NCBI GenBank assembly: GCA_947479085.1
Contig: CANJYB010000024.1
Span: 1 to 59,942 of the forward strand
Reading direction: 5' to 3'
DNA length: 59,942 nucleotides
Source: Bacteroidota bacterium
GTDB lineage: Bacteria > Bacteroidota > Bacteroidia > 2-12-FULL-35-15
Shown in pieces: positions 35,450 to 45,903 of the stretch. Each line of letters begins with the position of its first letter. The stretch's first letter is position 1. Position numbers and translations under genes: made by a program. The notes below the pieces were generated by a model. That model was given only the letters and a program-made list of their open reading frames with translations. It had not been told where the DNA came from and did no database searches.

Positions 35450-36481
35450 TTAGTAATCAAACGAATTGTCTTTGCTGTTCAGCTGTTTCCATAGTTCATC
35501 TTTCAGCTCAATCAAACCTTGCTGCGTATGCGATGAAAAATAAATAACAGGAACTGTTTTCTTTTCCTTAAATCGTTTGTTGATGTCTTTCTTTACTTCT
35601 GCCAGTAGTTCTTCATCCAGCATGTCGCACTTGGAGATGGCTAACATTCTTTTTTTATGAATCAATTCGGGATTGTATTTATCCAGTTCGTTCAGTAATA
35701 TTTTATATTCCTTTATTATGTCATTTGCATCAGCAGGCACTAAAAACAACAAGGTAGAATTCCGTTCGATATGGCGCAGGAAACGAATACCCAAACCTTT
35801 TCCTTCACAGGCACCTTCAATGATACCGGGAATATCAGCCATTACAAATGATTTATAATCCCTGTATTTTATAATTCCAAGATTAGGAACAAGCGTGGTA
35901 AACGGATAGTTAGCAATCTCAGGTTTAGCTGCCGAAAGAACCGACAACAAAGTAGATTTACCGGCATTAGGAAAACCAACCAATCCAACATCAGCCAGTA
36001 CTTTTAATTCCAGGATTTTCCATTCCATTCTTCCGGGTACTCCCGGTTGCGCATACATAGGAGTTTGATTGGTAGATGTTTTGAAATGATCATTTCCCAA
36101 TCCGCCTTTTCCTCCGGGCACCACAATTTTTTCTTCCCCATCTTCCGTTATCTCTCCTTCTATCTCACCGGTCTCCGCATCACGTATAATAGTTCCCAAT
36201 GGCACATGCAAAATTTCATCCTTTCCTTCTGCCCCTGTTTTCTTGCTGCTGCCGCCACCTTCACCATCTTCAGCAATAATGTGTTTTCTGTATTTTAAAT
36301 GGATAAGTGTCCAGAACTGTTTGTCTCCGCGAACAATAACGTGTCCTCCTCTTCCTCCATCACCACCATCAGGTCCGCCTTTGGCAGTCAATTTGCTCCT
36401 GTGCAGGTGCATGGAACCGGCACCGCCCTTTCCCGAACGACAACATATTTTTACATAATCAACAAAGTTACTATCAGACAT
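35450..36481 (-). CDS. obgE: GTPase Obg/CgtA
   Basis: 343 aa. Glycine-rich Obg fold at 1-158 ([33 protein letters not shown]), then the G domain with G1 GFPNAGKST (169-177), [24 protein letters not shown] and SKCDML. Essential ribosome-associated GTPase. Lacks a long C-terminal OCT extension. First of the unit obgE-PAP2-methyltransferase, 81 bp after adk. Confidence 0.97.
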   Translation of the reverse strand: MSDSNFVDYVKICCRSGKGGAGSMHLHRSKLTAKGGPDGGDGGRGGHVIVRGDKQFWTLIHLKYRKHIIAEDGEGGGSSKKTGAEGKDEILHVPLGTIIRDAETGEIEGEITEDGEEKIVVPGGKGGLGNDHFKTSTNQTPMYAQPGVPGRMEWKILELKVLADVGLVGFPNAGKSTLLSVLSAAKPEIANYPFTTLVPNLGIIKYRDYKSFVMADIPGIIEGACEGKGLGIRFLRHIERNSTLLFLVPADANDIIKEYKILLNELDKYNPELIHKKRMLAISKCDMLDEELLAEVKKDINKRFKEKKTVPVIYFSSHTQQGLIELKDELWKQLNSKDNSFDY

Positions 36482-36562
36482 ATTTATATTTTTTGAATTT
36501 TAGAATTTCAGAGTTGTAGAATTGATTTCATTCTAAAAATCAACTACTATGAAAATCAAAAA

Positions 36563-37138
36563 TTATTTAACGGCATCAATCTCGTTGCATAGCATATTAA
36601 ATATTTCATCTATTTCGCCAATGCCGTGAATGCCTTTGTATTTGTTTTGTGCAGTAAAATAATCTTTCACCGGAAAAGTTTCGTTGTTATACACATTTAT
36701 TCTATTCTGAATTACTTCAGGGTTCTGGTCATCCGCTCTGCCGCTGTTTGCTCCTCTCAGTAACAAACGTTTTTTCAATTCTCCTTCTTCCACTTCAAGC
36801 GCAAGCATCATGGTGATGGAGGTAGACTTACTTTTTAATAAATTATCCAACGCTTCTGCCTGTGCTTTGGTGCGCGGGAAACCATCGAAAATAAAACCAT
36901 TTGCATCCGGATGTTTGTTTACTTCGCTTTCCAGCATTTTAATAGTTACTTCATCCGGCACCAGTTGACCTTTGTCCATATAGCTTTTAGCCAATGTCCC
37001 CAGTTCAGTTGCGCCTTTAATATTTGCACGAAATATATCTCCTGTTGAAAGGTGTATCAACTTATATTTATCAATTAATTTTTCGGATTGAGTTCCTTTG
37101 CCGGCTCCCGGAGGACCGAATAGTACAATGTTAAGCAT
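36563..37138 (-). CDS. adk: Adenylate kinase
   Basis: 191 aa, the short-LID form. P-loop FGPPGAGKGTQS, HLSTGDIFRANIK, FIFDGFPRTKAQAE, LLLRGANSGRADDQNPEVIQNRI. Interconverts ATP + AMP and 2 ADP. Lies between hpt and obgE on the same strand (51 and 81 bp gaps). Confidence 0.97.
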   Translation of the reverse strand: MLNIVLFGPPGAGKGTQSEKLIDKYKLIHLSTGDIFRANIKGATELGTLAKSYMDKGQLVPDEVTIKMLESEVNKHPDANGFIFDGFPRTKAQAEALDNLLKSKSTSITMMLALEVEEGELKKRLLLRGANSGRADDQNPEVIQNRINVYNNETFPVKDYFTAQNKYKGIHGIGEIDEIFNMLCNEIDAVK

Positions 37139-37189
37139 GTTTATTATTTTTTGGTTATTATTCCGCTACAGCGGTTCAATTTTGCAGAA

Positions 37190-37741
37190 TTATTTTTCCT
37201 CTTCCTTGTAATCCAATACGTAAATATCTTCCAGGTTGCGCCCCAATCCATCATAGTCTAAACCATAACCAACAAGGAAATCATTTGGAACAACAATAGC
37301 GGCATATTCAATAGGAACGGTTTTAGTATACGCTTCCGGTTTAAATAAAAGAGTTGCTACTTTAATTTCAGCAGCACCCAGTTCTGTTAATTGTTGCCAC
37401 ACATTCTCGATAGTAGAACCTGTATCCACAATGTCTTCCACTATCACCACGGTCCTTCCTTTAATATCCTCGTTCAGTCCTATCAATTGTTTCATCGTTC
37501 CGGTAGAAGACGTCCCTTCATAAGAAGCTACTTTAACAAACGAAATTTCACAATCAATTTTTATTTTCTTCATTAAATCTGAAGCAAACATAAACGAACC
37601 ATTTAATACTGCCAGAAACAGTGGCTTTTTATCTTTTAATTGTGTATTAATTTGTCTTGCAACATCGCCAACTGCCTTATTTATTTCAGTTGCTGCTATT
37701 TTTATTTTAAAAGAATGTCCGTGAATTACCACATTGCTCAT
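37190..37741 (-). CDS. hpt: Hypoxanthine phosphoribosyltransferase
   Basis: 183 aa from the ATG at 37741; a longer frame from a TTG at 37798 adds a non-conserved hydrophobic stretch and is rejected. The PRPP motif VVIVEDIVDTGSTIENV, NGSFMFASDLMKKI and FLVGYGLDYDGLGRNL are diagnostic. Salvages hypoxanthine and guanine. Divergent from purE, joining salvage and de novo purine genes back to back. Confidence 0.95.
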   Translation of the reverse strand: MSNVVIHGHSFKIKIAATEINKAVGDVARQINTQLKDKKPLFLAVLNGSFMFASDLMKKIKIDCEISFVKVASYEGTSSTGTMKQLIGLNEDIKGRTVVIVEDIVDTGSTIENVWQQLTELGAAEIKVATLLFKPEAYTKTVPIEYAAIVVPNDFLVGYGLDYDGLGRNLEDIYVLDYKEEEK

Positions 37742-37866
37742 ATAATCAAATTTTAAAAAAACGAAATTAAACAAAATAAGCCTATAAAAAACGTGCAATT
37801 AATTATTATGTAGTTATTAAAAAAGCTATTTTTACCACTTAACTTTAAAACCAAATCGCAATAAAA

Positions 37867-38379
37867 ATGACACCACGGGTAAGTATTATTATGGGCAGCA
37901 CATCAGATATGCCCATTATGCAGGAAGCAGCCAAAATTTTAAATGAGTTTAAAATCCCTTTTGAAATCAATGCATTGAGCGCACACCGTGTTCCGGAACA
38001 GGTAGCAGAGTTTGCTAAAAATGCACATTCAAAAGGAATAAGAGTAATCATTGCAGGAGCAGGCGGAGCAGCACATTTGCCGGGAGTAGTTGCAGCATTC
38101 ACACCCCTTCCGGTTATCGGAGTTCCTTGTCGTTCTTCTATTTCTATTGATGGCTGGGATTCTGTTTTATCTATTTTACAAATGCCTCCGGGAATTCCTG
38201 TAGCCACTGTTGCTTTGGATGGAGGACAAAATGCAGGTATACTTGCAGTTCAAATGCTCGCAACAGGTGATGAAGATTTATTGAAAAAAGTAATTGATTT
38301 CAAAGAAAATCTGAAAAACAAAATTTTAAAAGCCAATAAAGAACTCTCGGAAATTAAGTTTGAGTTTAAAACAAATTAA
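37867..38379 (+). CDS. purE: N5-carboxyaminoimidazole ribonucleotide mutase
   Basis: 170 aa class I PurE. VSIIMGSTSDMPIMQEA, the catalytic-loop INALSAHRVPEQ with its His, GAGGAAHLPGVVAAFTPLPVIGVP and QMPPGIPVATVALDGGQNAGILA. Converts N5-CAIR to CAIR. PurK is not adjacent. Confidence 0.97.
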   Translation: MTPRVSIIMGSTSDMPIMQEAAKILNEFKIPFEINALSAHRVPEQVAEFAKNAHSKGIRVIIAGAGGAAHLPGVVAAFTPLPVIGVPCRSSISIDGWDSVLSILQMPPGIPVATVALDGGQNAGILAVQMLATGDEDLLKKVIDFKENLKNKILKANKELSEIKFEFKTN

Positions 38380-38389
38380 TACATCCTGA

Positions 38390-39241
38390 ATGAAAAAACT
38401 TTATCCCCTCCTGTTCTTCCTTACCCTTGCATGTATTGCAAAATCGGGCAATGAAGACTTCCCTATTGGTGCCCGTTCATCAGCCATGGGAAACGCTTCC
38501 GTATCCTTAAGCGATGTATGGAGTGCTCATCATAACCAGGCGGGGTTAGGTTTTGTTCGTGATTATTCAGCCGGAGTATATTATGAAAATCGTTTTTTAT
38601 TAAAAGAATTAAGCACTAAAGGAGGAGCTATTGCTGTTCCTGTAAAAGGTGGAACCTTCGGATTCTGTGTCACCAGCTTTGGTTACCAGGCATACAGCGA
38701 AAACAAATACAGCCTTTCCTTCGCAAAAGCATTTGGAAATAAACTCTCAGCAGGTATAGCAATGGATTATTTAACCACTAAAATAGCTGAGGGATATGGA
38801 AGCAAAGGGGTTTTTGCCGCTGAAGTAGGCATTATTGCTAAACCAATTAAGAACTTAACCATCGGGGCTCATGTTTATAACCCCACCCGCGCCAAACTTG
38901 CTGAATACAATGAGGAGCGTTTGCCAACCATCATTCGCCTGGGCGGTAATTATAGCTTTTCTGATAAAGTAATTCTTGCCATTGAAACGGAAAAAGACAT
39001 TCAGAAAAAAGCCATCTTTAAAGGAGGTATAGAATACAAAGCGGTAAAGGAATTTTATCTCCGCATAGGTGTTGCTACCAATCCTACCTTAACTTGTTTT
39101 GGTTTCGGTGTAAATCTTAAAAATCTTAAAATTGATTTTGCTGCTAATTATCATCAGGTGCTTGGTATAAGCCCTCAGTTAAGCCTTACCTATTCCATAA
39201 AAAGAAATGAGAAAGGCGGAAGTGCGCCTGTTTCAAATTAA
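38390..39241 (+). CDS. PorV/PorQ-like outer-membrane beta-barrel protein
   Basis: 283 aa. Signal peptide at ~1-19. The mature start FPIGARSSAMGNASVSLSDVWSAHHNQAGLGFV is the N-terminal hallmark of the FadL-like PorV/PorQ/UPF0164 group, followed by alternating amphipathic strands (SLSFAKAFGNKLSAGIAMDYL, KNLTIGAHVYNPTRA). PorV and PorQ are T9SS shuttle or outer-membrane components; this protein is shorter, so a related barrel of unknown job is also possible. Starts 10 bp after purE. Confidence 0.75.
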   Translation: MKKLYPLLFFLTLACIAKSGNEDFPIGARSSAMGNASVSLSDVWSAHHNQAGLGFVRDYSAGVYYENRFLLKELSTKGGAIAVPVKGGTFGFCVTSFGYQAYSENKYSLSFAKAFGNKLSAGIAMDYLTTKIAEGYGSKGVFAAEVGIIAKPIKNLTIGAHVYNPTRAKLAEYNEERLPTIIRLGGNYSFSDKVILAIETEKDIQKKAIFKGGIEYKAVKEFYLRIGVATNPTLTCFGFGVNLKNLKIDFAANYHQVLGISPQLSLTYSIKRNEKGGSAPVSN

Positions 39242-39249
39242 TCCTGATA

Positions 39250-41439
39250 TTGAAAAAAATTCCAACATATTATTTCCTTGCTTCACTTTCATTGGTGCTT
39301 TGCTTTTCCTTTTCGGTAAAGGCACAGGACACTGTTCCCACAAAAACAGATGACAGCCAGATTCAACAACTATTGGAAAATGCTGCAGAAGACAACAATA
39401 CAGAAGAAGCAGATTATTCGGACCTGTTAGAGGCTTTAAACTATTTTAAGGAACACAGGATTAATCTGAATACCGCCAAGTCCGAAGATTTGCGACAGCT
39501 TAACTTACTTACCGATATACAGATTAATAACCTCTTGACCCATATCGACAAACATGGTAAACTAATTACTATTTATGAGTTGCAGGGTATAAATGGTTTT
39601 GATTTACAAACGATAAATAAAATATTACCTTACATAAAAGTGACGGACAATTTCGCTTCCTCCCATTTCAGTTTAAAAGAAATGTTTAAGAGCGGACAAA
39701 ACACCGTCACCATCAGATACAGCAGAGTCCTAGAACCGCAGGCTGGTAGTTCTTCCATTGATAGTGCAGCTTTATATAAAAGTCCTAACTCCCGGTATAT
39801 TGGCAGCCCTGACAAATTATATGCACGTTATCGTTTTACCTATGGAACAAATATAAGCTGGGGTATTACCGGAGAAAAAGACCCGGGAGAATTGTTTTTT
39901 AAAAATAATCAGCGTTTTAAGTACGACTGGTATGAACAATCATTAATCAGAAAATCGTATGATATAAACATCAACGGTGAACCAAAAATTATCAAAAACG
40001 GTTTCGATTTTTATTCCGCACATTTTTATTTACACAATATTAAATTCATCAAATCACTTGCTATTGGCGATTACCAGGTAACCTTCGGACAAGGGCTCAC
40101 CGCATGGACTTCCTACGCTCTTGGTAAAGGTTCTGATATTATCAGTATAAAAAAATCAGCATTAGGAATTCGTCCTTATACCTCCGTTGATGAAAACAAA
40201 TTTATGCGCGGTGCTGCCACCACCATTGGTTTCAAAGGATTTGAAGCTACCGGATTTTATTCCCGTAAACATGTGGATGCAAACGTAAGTGATACATTAG
40301 AGAACGGAGAAATAGCCGCTATTTCATCACTGGAAACTACCGGATACCACACCACACCTTCTGAAATTGCAGATAAACATGCCATACTTCAAACCATATT
40401 CGGTGGTAATTTATCCTACAAAGGAAGGAAATTTAATATCGGGCTTACGGCAGTTAATTACAAACTGAGTCATGCGTTTAATCGTTCCCTGTCTCATTAC
40501 AGTCAATTCGAATTTTCAGATTCAGCCAACACCAATGCAGGATTAAATTATAATTTTATCCTACGCAATTTTAATTTCTTTGGCGAAGAAGCCATCAGTC
40601 AGAACGGAGGAAAAGCCTTTCTGAATGGCGCACTCATTAGCCTCGATTCGCGGCTATCCTTAACCATTCTTCATCGTTATTACGAACGGAACTATCAAAA
40701 CCTGTTAAGCACAGGCTTTGCCGAAAACACCACAGCAGCCAATGAAAAAGGTTTATACATCGGGGTGGTTGCCAAACCAAGCAATGTCACCACACTTACC
40801 GCCTTTTACGACCGCTTCGAATTTCCCTGGCTCAAATTCCAGGTCAATGCACCATCCCATGGAAATGATTTTATGGCACAGTTTAATTATACGCCCAATA
40901 AAAAAACAGATATGTATATCCGCATTCGTCAGCGCAACAAAGAAAAAAACACCCCTTCTGCGGATGCCCTTATAGATTACCTCGACCCGGTAAAACAAAC
41001 CAACTATCGTATAGATATAGCCTACACCATACTTCCATCTATCAAATTAAAAAACCGTGTCGAGCTGATAGATTATAAATTAGGAGACAATAAAACACAG
41101 AAAGGATACCTGGTTTATCAGGACATCACCTTTAATAAATTAGGCAAGCCTCTTTCGGCTACTTTGCGTTATGCCTTATTTCAAACGGACAGCTACGATG
41201 CCCGCATCTATGCCTACGAAAACGATGTGCCCGGCTCCTACTCCATCCCAGCCTATTATTACCGCGGCTCCCGTTTTTATTTAATGCTTGATTATAATGT
41301 TACACGCAAAATAGAAGTCTGGCTTCGTTTCTCCCAAACCTTCTATGATAACCAAAACATAATAAGCGCAGGCGGATTAACCGAAATAAACGGAAAAACA
41401 AAATCCGAAATAAGAGCACAGGTTAGATTCAAATTTTAA
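39250..41439 (+). CDS. Secreted helix-hairpin-helix plus beta-barrel-like protein
   Basis: 729 aa from a TTG start. Signal peptide (ending SVKAQ), an acidic stretch, then a ComEA-type helix-hairpin-helix tandem at ~65-130 (INLNTAKSEDLRQLNLLTDIQINNLLTHIDKHGKLITIYELQGINGFDLQTINKILPYI). The remaining ~590 residues alternate polar and aromatic residues like an outer-membrane barrel (YRFTYGTNISWGITGEKD, FLNGALISLDSRLSLTILHRYYERNY) and end in IRAQVRFKF, a barrel-type C-terminal Phe. 8 bp from the preceding barrel gene, so likely co-transcribed. The DNA-binding connotation of HhH suggests a uptake-related role, but that is speculation. Confidence 0.82.
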   Translation: MKKIPTYYFLASLSLVLCFSFSVKAQDTVPTKTDDSQIQQLLENAAEDNNTEEADYSDLLEALNYFKEHRINLNTAKSEDLRQLNLLTDIQINNLLTHIDKHGKLITIYELQGINGFDLQTINKILPYIKVTDNFASSHFSLKEMFKSGQNTVTIRYSRVLEPQAGSSSIDSAALYKSPNSRYIGSPDKLYARYRFTYGTNISWGITGEKDPGELFFKNNQRFKYDWYEQSLIRKSYDININGEPKIIKNGFDFYSAHFYLHNIKFIKSLAIGDYQVTFGQGLTAWTSYALGKGSDIISIKKSALGIRPYTSVDENKFMRGAATTIGFKGFEATGFYSRKHVDANVSDTLENGEIAAISSLETTGYHTTPSEIADKHAILQTIFGGNLSYKGRKFNIGLTAVNYKLSHAFNRSLSHYSQFEFSDSANTNAGLNYNFILRNFNFFGEEAISQNGGKAFLNGALISLDSRLSLTILHRYYERNYQNLLSTGFAENTTAANEKGLYIGVVAKPSNVTTLTAFYDRFEFPWLKFQVNAPSHGNDFMAQFNYTPNKKTDMYIRIRQRNKEKNTPSADALIDYLDPVKQTNYRIDIAYTILPSIKLKNRVELIDYKLGDNKTQKGYLVYQDITFNKLGKPLSATLRYALFQTDSYDARIYAYENDVPGSYSIPAYYYRGSRFYLMLDYNVTRKIEVWLRFSQTFYDNQNIISAGGLTEINGKTKSEIRAQVRFKF

Positions 41440-41481
41440 TTTTTTTGGAGCGGAAACCTTACCGCTTCGCACAAAACCTTC

Positions 41482-41621
41482 TTCCCGTCCTCACGAGGTA
41501 TCTTTTTTTATGCAGCCTCTCCCCTCCGAATCCGGTCCTTTCCGGATTTGGAGGTTTTTATTACTACATAACCTTTCAAGCAATAAAAAAATGATACTTC
41601 GCGGAGGCTGGCCGCAGATTG
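41482..41621. repeat. Repeat family D, copy 2
   Basis: Landmarks CTTCCCGTCC, ACGAGGTATCTTTTTTT, CCCTCCGAATCCGGTC, an A tract, GATACTTCGCGGAGG and GCAGATTG occur in the same order and spacing as in 32952-33090, though the middle differs. Confidence 0.8.
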
Positions 41622-41647
41622 ATTGTTCATTCCTTTGTCGAACGCTA

Positions 41648-41680
41648 ACCCCTGCCAGGGTGATGAACCCTGACAGGGGT
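41648..41680. repeat. Palindromic repeat family C, copy 2
   Basis: ACCCCTGCCAGGGT and ACCCTGACAGGGGT arms around a short loop; same family as 28486 and 54396. Confidence 0.8.
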
Positions 41681-41753
41681 AAAATGCGAATCTCCATAAT
41701 TCATAAGAAGATCCGGGGATATAGTGTTGCCTCAACTCCCCAATTAGCCTAAC

Positions 41754-41788
41754 AAAAAAACGCCTGTTTCAATTTCTCGAAACAGGCG
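41754..41788 (-). terminator. Intrinsic terminator of the giant gene at 41810
   Basis: Stem CGCCTGTTTC / GAAACAGGCG (41761-41788). Read on the minus strand it is followed by seven Ts (41754-41760). Confidence 0.9.
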
Positions 41789-41809
41789 CTCTCTTAACTA
41801 AAACTTCTT

Positions 41810-44800
41810 TTATTTCAAAAGGGTAACATGCCCAATATATTCATGGCCCAAACCTTTCCAATCTTTTAAGTTAATCTTGTAAACATATACACCCAAATCT
41901 ACTACTTCACCTGTATTAAACTTCCTTCCGTTCCATCCCTTCGTAAAATCATTCGTATAGAATATTCGTTCACCCCAGCGGTTGAAGATGGACATCTCGA
42001 AACCGTCTGCCAGAATATTTGTTCCTTTTAACATAAACTCATCATTCAAACCATTCTCATCATTAGGAGAAAAACTATTTGGAATATAGCAGGTGAGAAT
42101 CGGGTCAATAACAATGGTATGTGCTGTTGTATCAACACATCCGTTAATATTACTTACTATTAACTGAACAAAATACGAACCGGTATCAGCATACGTATAA
42201 CTTGGATTCTGAAGGGAGGAGAAAGCACCTGTCCCAAACGTCCATGCCCAATTATCAATCACCCCTGTAGAATGGTCGTGGAAATGAATTTCAGGAGACA
42301 TAATATCTGTCGGTTGAGGAGTAGCGGTAAACAATGCCACAGGTTGAGAATAAATAGTTATTAAACCAACTTGAGTTACCGAGTCCTTACAACCATAAGT
42401 ATTTATATACGTTAAAGTAACATCATAAGGAACCCCTGCATTATACATTAAATAAGTATTTGACGCATTAGCAGCAGTTGAAGTATTACCATCTCCAAAA
42501 TTCCAGAGGTAATTTCCTCCCGGCTGATCTACTGTGCTCACAAAATTAATTGTAGTCGGTTCACAACCAATGGTAATATCAGGAGTAAAAGTAATAACCG
42601 GAAGTGCTATAACTGTAATAGTAGTGGAAGCAGTATCACCACAGAAAGCAGTTAAATAATGGTAAACTGTATGCGTACCTGCACCTGCAAGAGATGGAGT
42701 AAATACACCGGAAACTGACATTCCTGGTCCTCCCCAAGTTCCACCTACCCCTATGGAAGATAATTGAACAGGAGCGGCATCAATACAATAAGGTCCACCT
42801 GCAGGGTTAATGGTAGCATCTACCTGTTGAGTAACACTTACCAAAGCAGTATCTCTTGAATAACAAGGAGTATAAATAGTATAGGTTACTATGTTGGTAT
42901 TACCCGCTAACCCTGGTAAACTTGGATCAAATGTTCCATTTATTGTATCTGTAATACCATATCCCGACCAGCTACCGGTTCCTGTTGCAGCTGTTAGAGT
43001 TATTGAATTATAAGAAGTGCATAATGGAGGAATAGGTGCAATAGTTGGATTTAATGTATTGGATACAATAATGGTGTCAATCACATCTCCTGATCCACAA
43101 GGGCCGATAGGAACGACATAATGAACATAATGAGTTCCCACACCTGCCACTGCCGGGTTAAAAACCCCTAAATAAGAATCCGTAATTCCGGGTCCTGAGA
43201 AAGATCCTGTACCAAGTGGTACCGAAATAATAAGCGTGTCTGCAGGACTGGCTGTACAATATGGTCCTGCCGGGTCTATATGCATATTAGCAATATCCGT
43301 AACCCCCACATGAACTGTATCAATGGCCGAACAGCCTCCGTTAATATTTGTAACTACAACCTGAAAATCAGTTATAACAAGAGGAGACCCTGTAGTACTT
43401 TGCGCAGTAGCATTTGCTATGTTTCCACCTGCAGGAAAGGAAGTCCATTGATAAGTGAAATTGGCAGGATTCTGAAAGGTATTACACGCTTCGAATCTAA
43501 TATCCGGCCGGTCCAAATAATTAGTTGGACTAGTAAATGTACAACCTACACCAGGATCCTGAAATTGCAAAATAACAGAATTGAAAGCGGTGGGAGTTTT
43601 TAAAAGTTCATCAGTACCTGTCCACGAAGCATTGTTGTAACATGCTTCCACAATGATATTGGAAACCCCATCCCATTCGTAAGCGGTAGTAAAATTAAAT
43701 ACATTCCATCCCAAAGTAGTGGAATAGGCTACAGGACCGTAAACAGGCGTTAATCCCGTTTGAAAAGTACTAAGCGAGGCTAAGTTGGTACAACCTATTT
43801 GAATCGAAAAACCATTGTAAGGTATAGAACTACTTTTCTGAGTGACATTCCAAGCAAGGGAATTGATTTTTCCACCGGCAAAACCAAGGGCTGTTAATTC
43901 GGCAGCAGTGTATAACATCTGCATTCTGCCGTTATCCCAGAAGCCTGTAAAAGGAGTAGGATAGGTGGTAAATGCAGCTGTTGTTCCGTTTCCAATCAAA
44001 TAAGGTGTGGTGGAAGCACATGGTCCACTTGTAGTGGCACCACAGGTTGCCGGAATACCGCTTCCTGTAAAGGTTACCCACAAATTTGCTGTGCCGCTGC
44101 AGAAAGAGGTATCATTATGTGCTAAAATAGTTGGAGCCGGCTGGGAAGTAACAGTTACCGGAGCCGAAACTCCTGTGCATCCAAACGCATCTGTAACGGT
44201 TAACGTGTAAGTTCCTGCTCCAACTGTTATTGAACTAGTGTTGGCTCCGTTCGACCATGAATAACTGGCATATATTAAAGAGTCGCAGGTTAAAGTAGTT
44301 GTACCAGTACCGCAAGCCGTAATTGTCGGACCTAAAATTGACGGTGTGGGCAAAGAGTGCACCACCACATTTACTCCTACTGTGGCCTGGCAACTTTGCA
44401 TTACACAGTGAACTGAATAATAGCCGGGAGTAGAAACTGTAATGGAAGTTGCAGTTGAGCCAGTTGACCAAAGATAAGAATCATAATTAATAGGATTACA
44501 TGACAAAACAGTACTACTACCTCCGCATAGTGACAGCACCCCCGAAATAATGGGCGATAACTGTGATACAGTACTGGTATCTATATATATGGTGGCATTA
44601 ATAATGGTAGTATCTGAAGGAACCCCATTATCCCAGGCTGTAAAAGTAATAACATGATAACCCGCATTGGCTCCTGAACCAATAATCTGAACCTGCGCAT
44701 CGCACGTGTTTCCCGGAATAATTGGCAATACGGTTGCCCCAGTCAAACCATTTAAATTAACTGTACAATTGGTTATTTGATTAAGCTCTGGAGAAAGAAA

Positions 44801-45835
44801 GAATGCATCCACAATAGCAGTATCGTTCAGTCCGCATACTCTCACTGTATCACAATTATTTAATGTGCTACAGATAGGTGGAATATTTTGAGCAGCATTA
44901 CAAACATTAAAATAAAAAGTTTTATTGGTTAACCAGCCAATCTGATTGTTAGTAGCAGTTGGAGAAAAGAAAGTTGTACCCGGAGAGTCAAATCCCCCTA
45001 TCTGGGTAAATCCAATTCCATTACCCTGATTAATTCCAACAATAGCAGCCGAACCACCAAACCCACCTGCTCCACCGGAAGCAGTACCTGTGGTCCATTG
45101 CATTTGACCGTAATTCATACCAATATTATTACCCGGAGGTAAAATGGGATCGGAACCGTTGGTAATAATTACCTGGAATGTATTAAACAGTGTGTTCTCG
45201 CAATAAAAACTGGTAACGTCTGTCCAGGTAACAATAAAATGGGAGTTGGTCGTTTCAGAACATACTGTTCCGTTATCAGGAGGAACGCAACCGGTTTGAA
45301 CATCAGCCCAAAAAGGAGCTATCATATCAAACCCCACTGTTGGAAATGGGACAGGCACAAATGTCCCTACAGGACCACTAAATGATAGATTTCCGTTATT
45401 ATTCAGATATACCTGGGTTTCATTTGTTCCATAAAAACAAAAGTTAAAAGGTAATGGAAGGGCAGCAGAACTGCAATCATCACATGGAGTTAAGTTATAA
45501 ACATTAGCTGCTCCTCCTTGACCGCAAGGTACAAGTGCCCCGCATCCGGCAGGGTTTGGTTGGGGGGAACGAACATTTGAACCGGAGCCAAGTCTCTTCT
45601 CATTTCCAGATATATAAAAATTAGGAGATTGCTTTTTTATCTGCTGCAGACGTGCTTTCATATCTTTATCCTTCTGCTCCTCGGTTCTGGTATCAGGAGG
45701 TAATGAATTCGGCAAGGTGCCATTGGCCTTCATCTGTTTATATAAAGGACTATCTACAATCGGCATATTATTTTGTGAAATTGCAGACATAATAAATAGA
45801 AGGCAAAAAAATAGGCAGGAGATAAAAGTTTTCAT
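41810..45835 (-). CDS. T9SS type B giant surface protein with nidogen-like head
   Basis: 1341 aa. Signal peptide at ~1-20, then a nidogen-like domain (~105-310): LPLPFNFCFYGTNETQVYLNNNGNLSF, IAPFWADVQTG, NSHFIVTWTDVTSF, FNTFQVIITNG. Ig-like repeats follow, then the YPTPF...WDGVSN module also found in the protein at 4115, further Ig-like repeats, two PKD domains (NYLWNFGDGNTST; NWAWTFGTGAFS), and a C-terminal CHU_C sorting domain (~1255-1341: CYIPNSFSPNDENGLNDEF ... MSIFNRWGERIFYTN ... VYVYKINLKDWKG). Predicted adhesin-like. Tandem paralogue of the next gene; the C-terminal ~600 residues are very similar, the heads are not. Confidence 0.92.
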   Translation of the reverse strand: MKTFISCLFFCLLFIMSAISQNNMPIVDSPLYKQMKANGTLPNSLPPDTRTEEQKDKDMKARLQQIKKQSPNFYISGNEKRLGSGSNVRSPQPNPAGCGALVPCGQGGAANVYNLTPCDDCSSAALPLPFNFCFYGTNETQVYLNNNGNLSFSGPVGTFVPVPFPTVGFDMIAPFWADVQTGCVPPDNGTVCSETTNSHFIVTWTDVTSFYCENTLFNTFQVIITNGSDPILPPGNNIGMNYGQMQWTTGTASGGAGGFGGSAAIVGINQGNGIGFTQIGGFDSPGTTFFSPTATNNQIGWLTNKTFYFNVCNAAQNIPPICSTLNNCDTVRVCGLNDTAIVDAFFLSPELNQITNCTVNLNGLTGATVLPIIPGNTCDAQVQIIGSGANAGYHVITFTAWDNGVPSDTTIINATIYIDTSTVSQLSPIISGVLSLCGGSSTVLSCNPINYDSYLWSTGSTATSITVSTPGYYSVHCVMQSCQATVGVNVVVHSLPTPSILGPTITACGTGTTTLTCDSLIYASYSWSNGANTSSITVGAGTYTLTVTDAFGCTGVSAPVTVTSQPAPTILAHNDTSFCSGTANLWVTFTGSGIPATCGATTSGPCASTTPYLIGNGTTAAFTTYPTPFTGFWDNGRMQMLYTAAELTALGFAGGKINSLAWNVTQKSSSIPYNGFSIQIGCTNLASLSTFQTGLTPVYGPVAYSTTLGWNVFNFTTAYEWDGVSNIIVEACYNNASWTGTDELLKTPTAFNSVILQFQDPGVGCTFTSPTNYLDRPDIRFEACNTFQNPANFTYQWTSFPAGGNIANATAQSTTGSPLVITDFQVVVTNINGGCSAIDTVHVGVTDIANMHIDPAGPYCTASPADTLIISVPLGTGSFSGPGITDSYLGVFNPAVAGVGTHYVHYVVPIGPCGSGDVIDTIIVSNTLNPTIAPIPPLCTSYNSITLTAATGTGSWSGYGITDTINGTFDPSLPGLAGNTNIVTYTIYTPCYSRDTALVSVTQQVDATINPAGGPYCIDAAPVQLSSIGVGGTWGGPGMSVSGVFTPSLAGAGTHTVYHYLTAFCGDTASTTITVIALPVITFTPDITIGCEPTTINFVSTVDQPGGNYLWNFGDGNTSTAANASNTYLMYNAGVPYDVTLTYINTYGCKDSVTQVGLITIYSQPVALFTATPQPTDIMSPEIHFHDHSTGVIDNWAWTFGTGAFSSLQNPSYTYADTGSYFVQLIVSNINGCVDTTAHTIVIDPILTCYIPNSFSPNDENGLNDEFMLKGTNILADGFEMSIFNRWGERIFYTNDFTKGWNGRKFNTGEVVDLGVYVYKINLKDWKGLGHEYIGHVTLLK

Positions 45836-45903
45836 TTTTGTAATCTTAATTTAATGGTAATGGGCAATCATAGGAATTTGAATTAAATAGTTCTTATAAA
45901 ATA

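Noticed and set aside
37742-37798. Extended N-terminus of hpt from a TTG
   Set aside because: The extra 19 residues are hydrophobic and not part of the conserved enzyme; the ATG at 37741 fits the family length.
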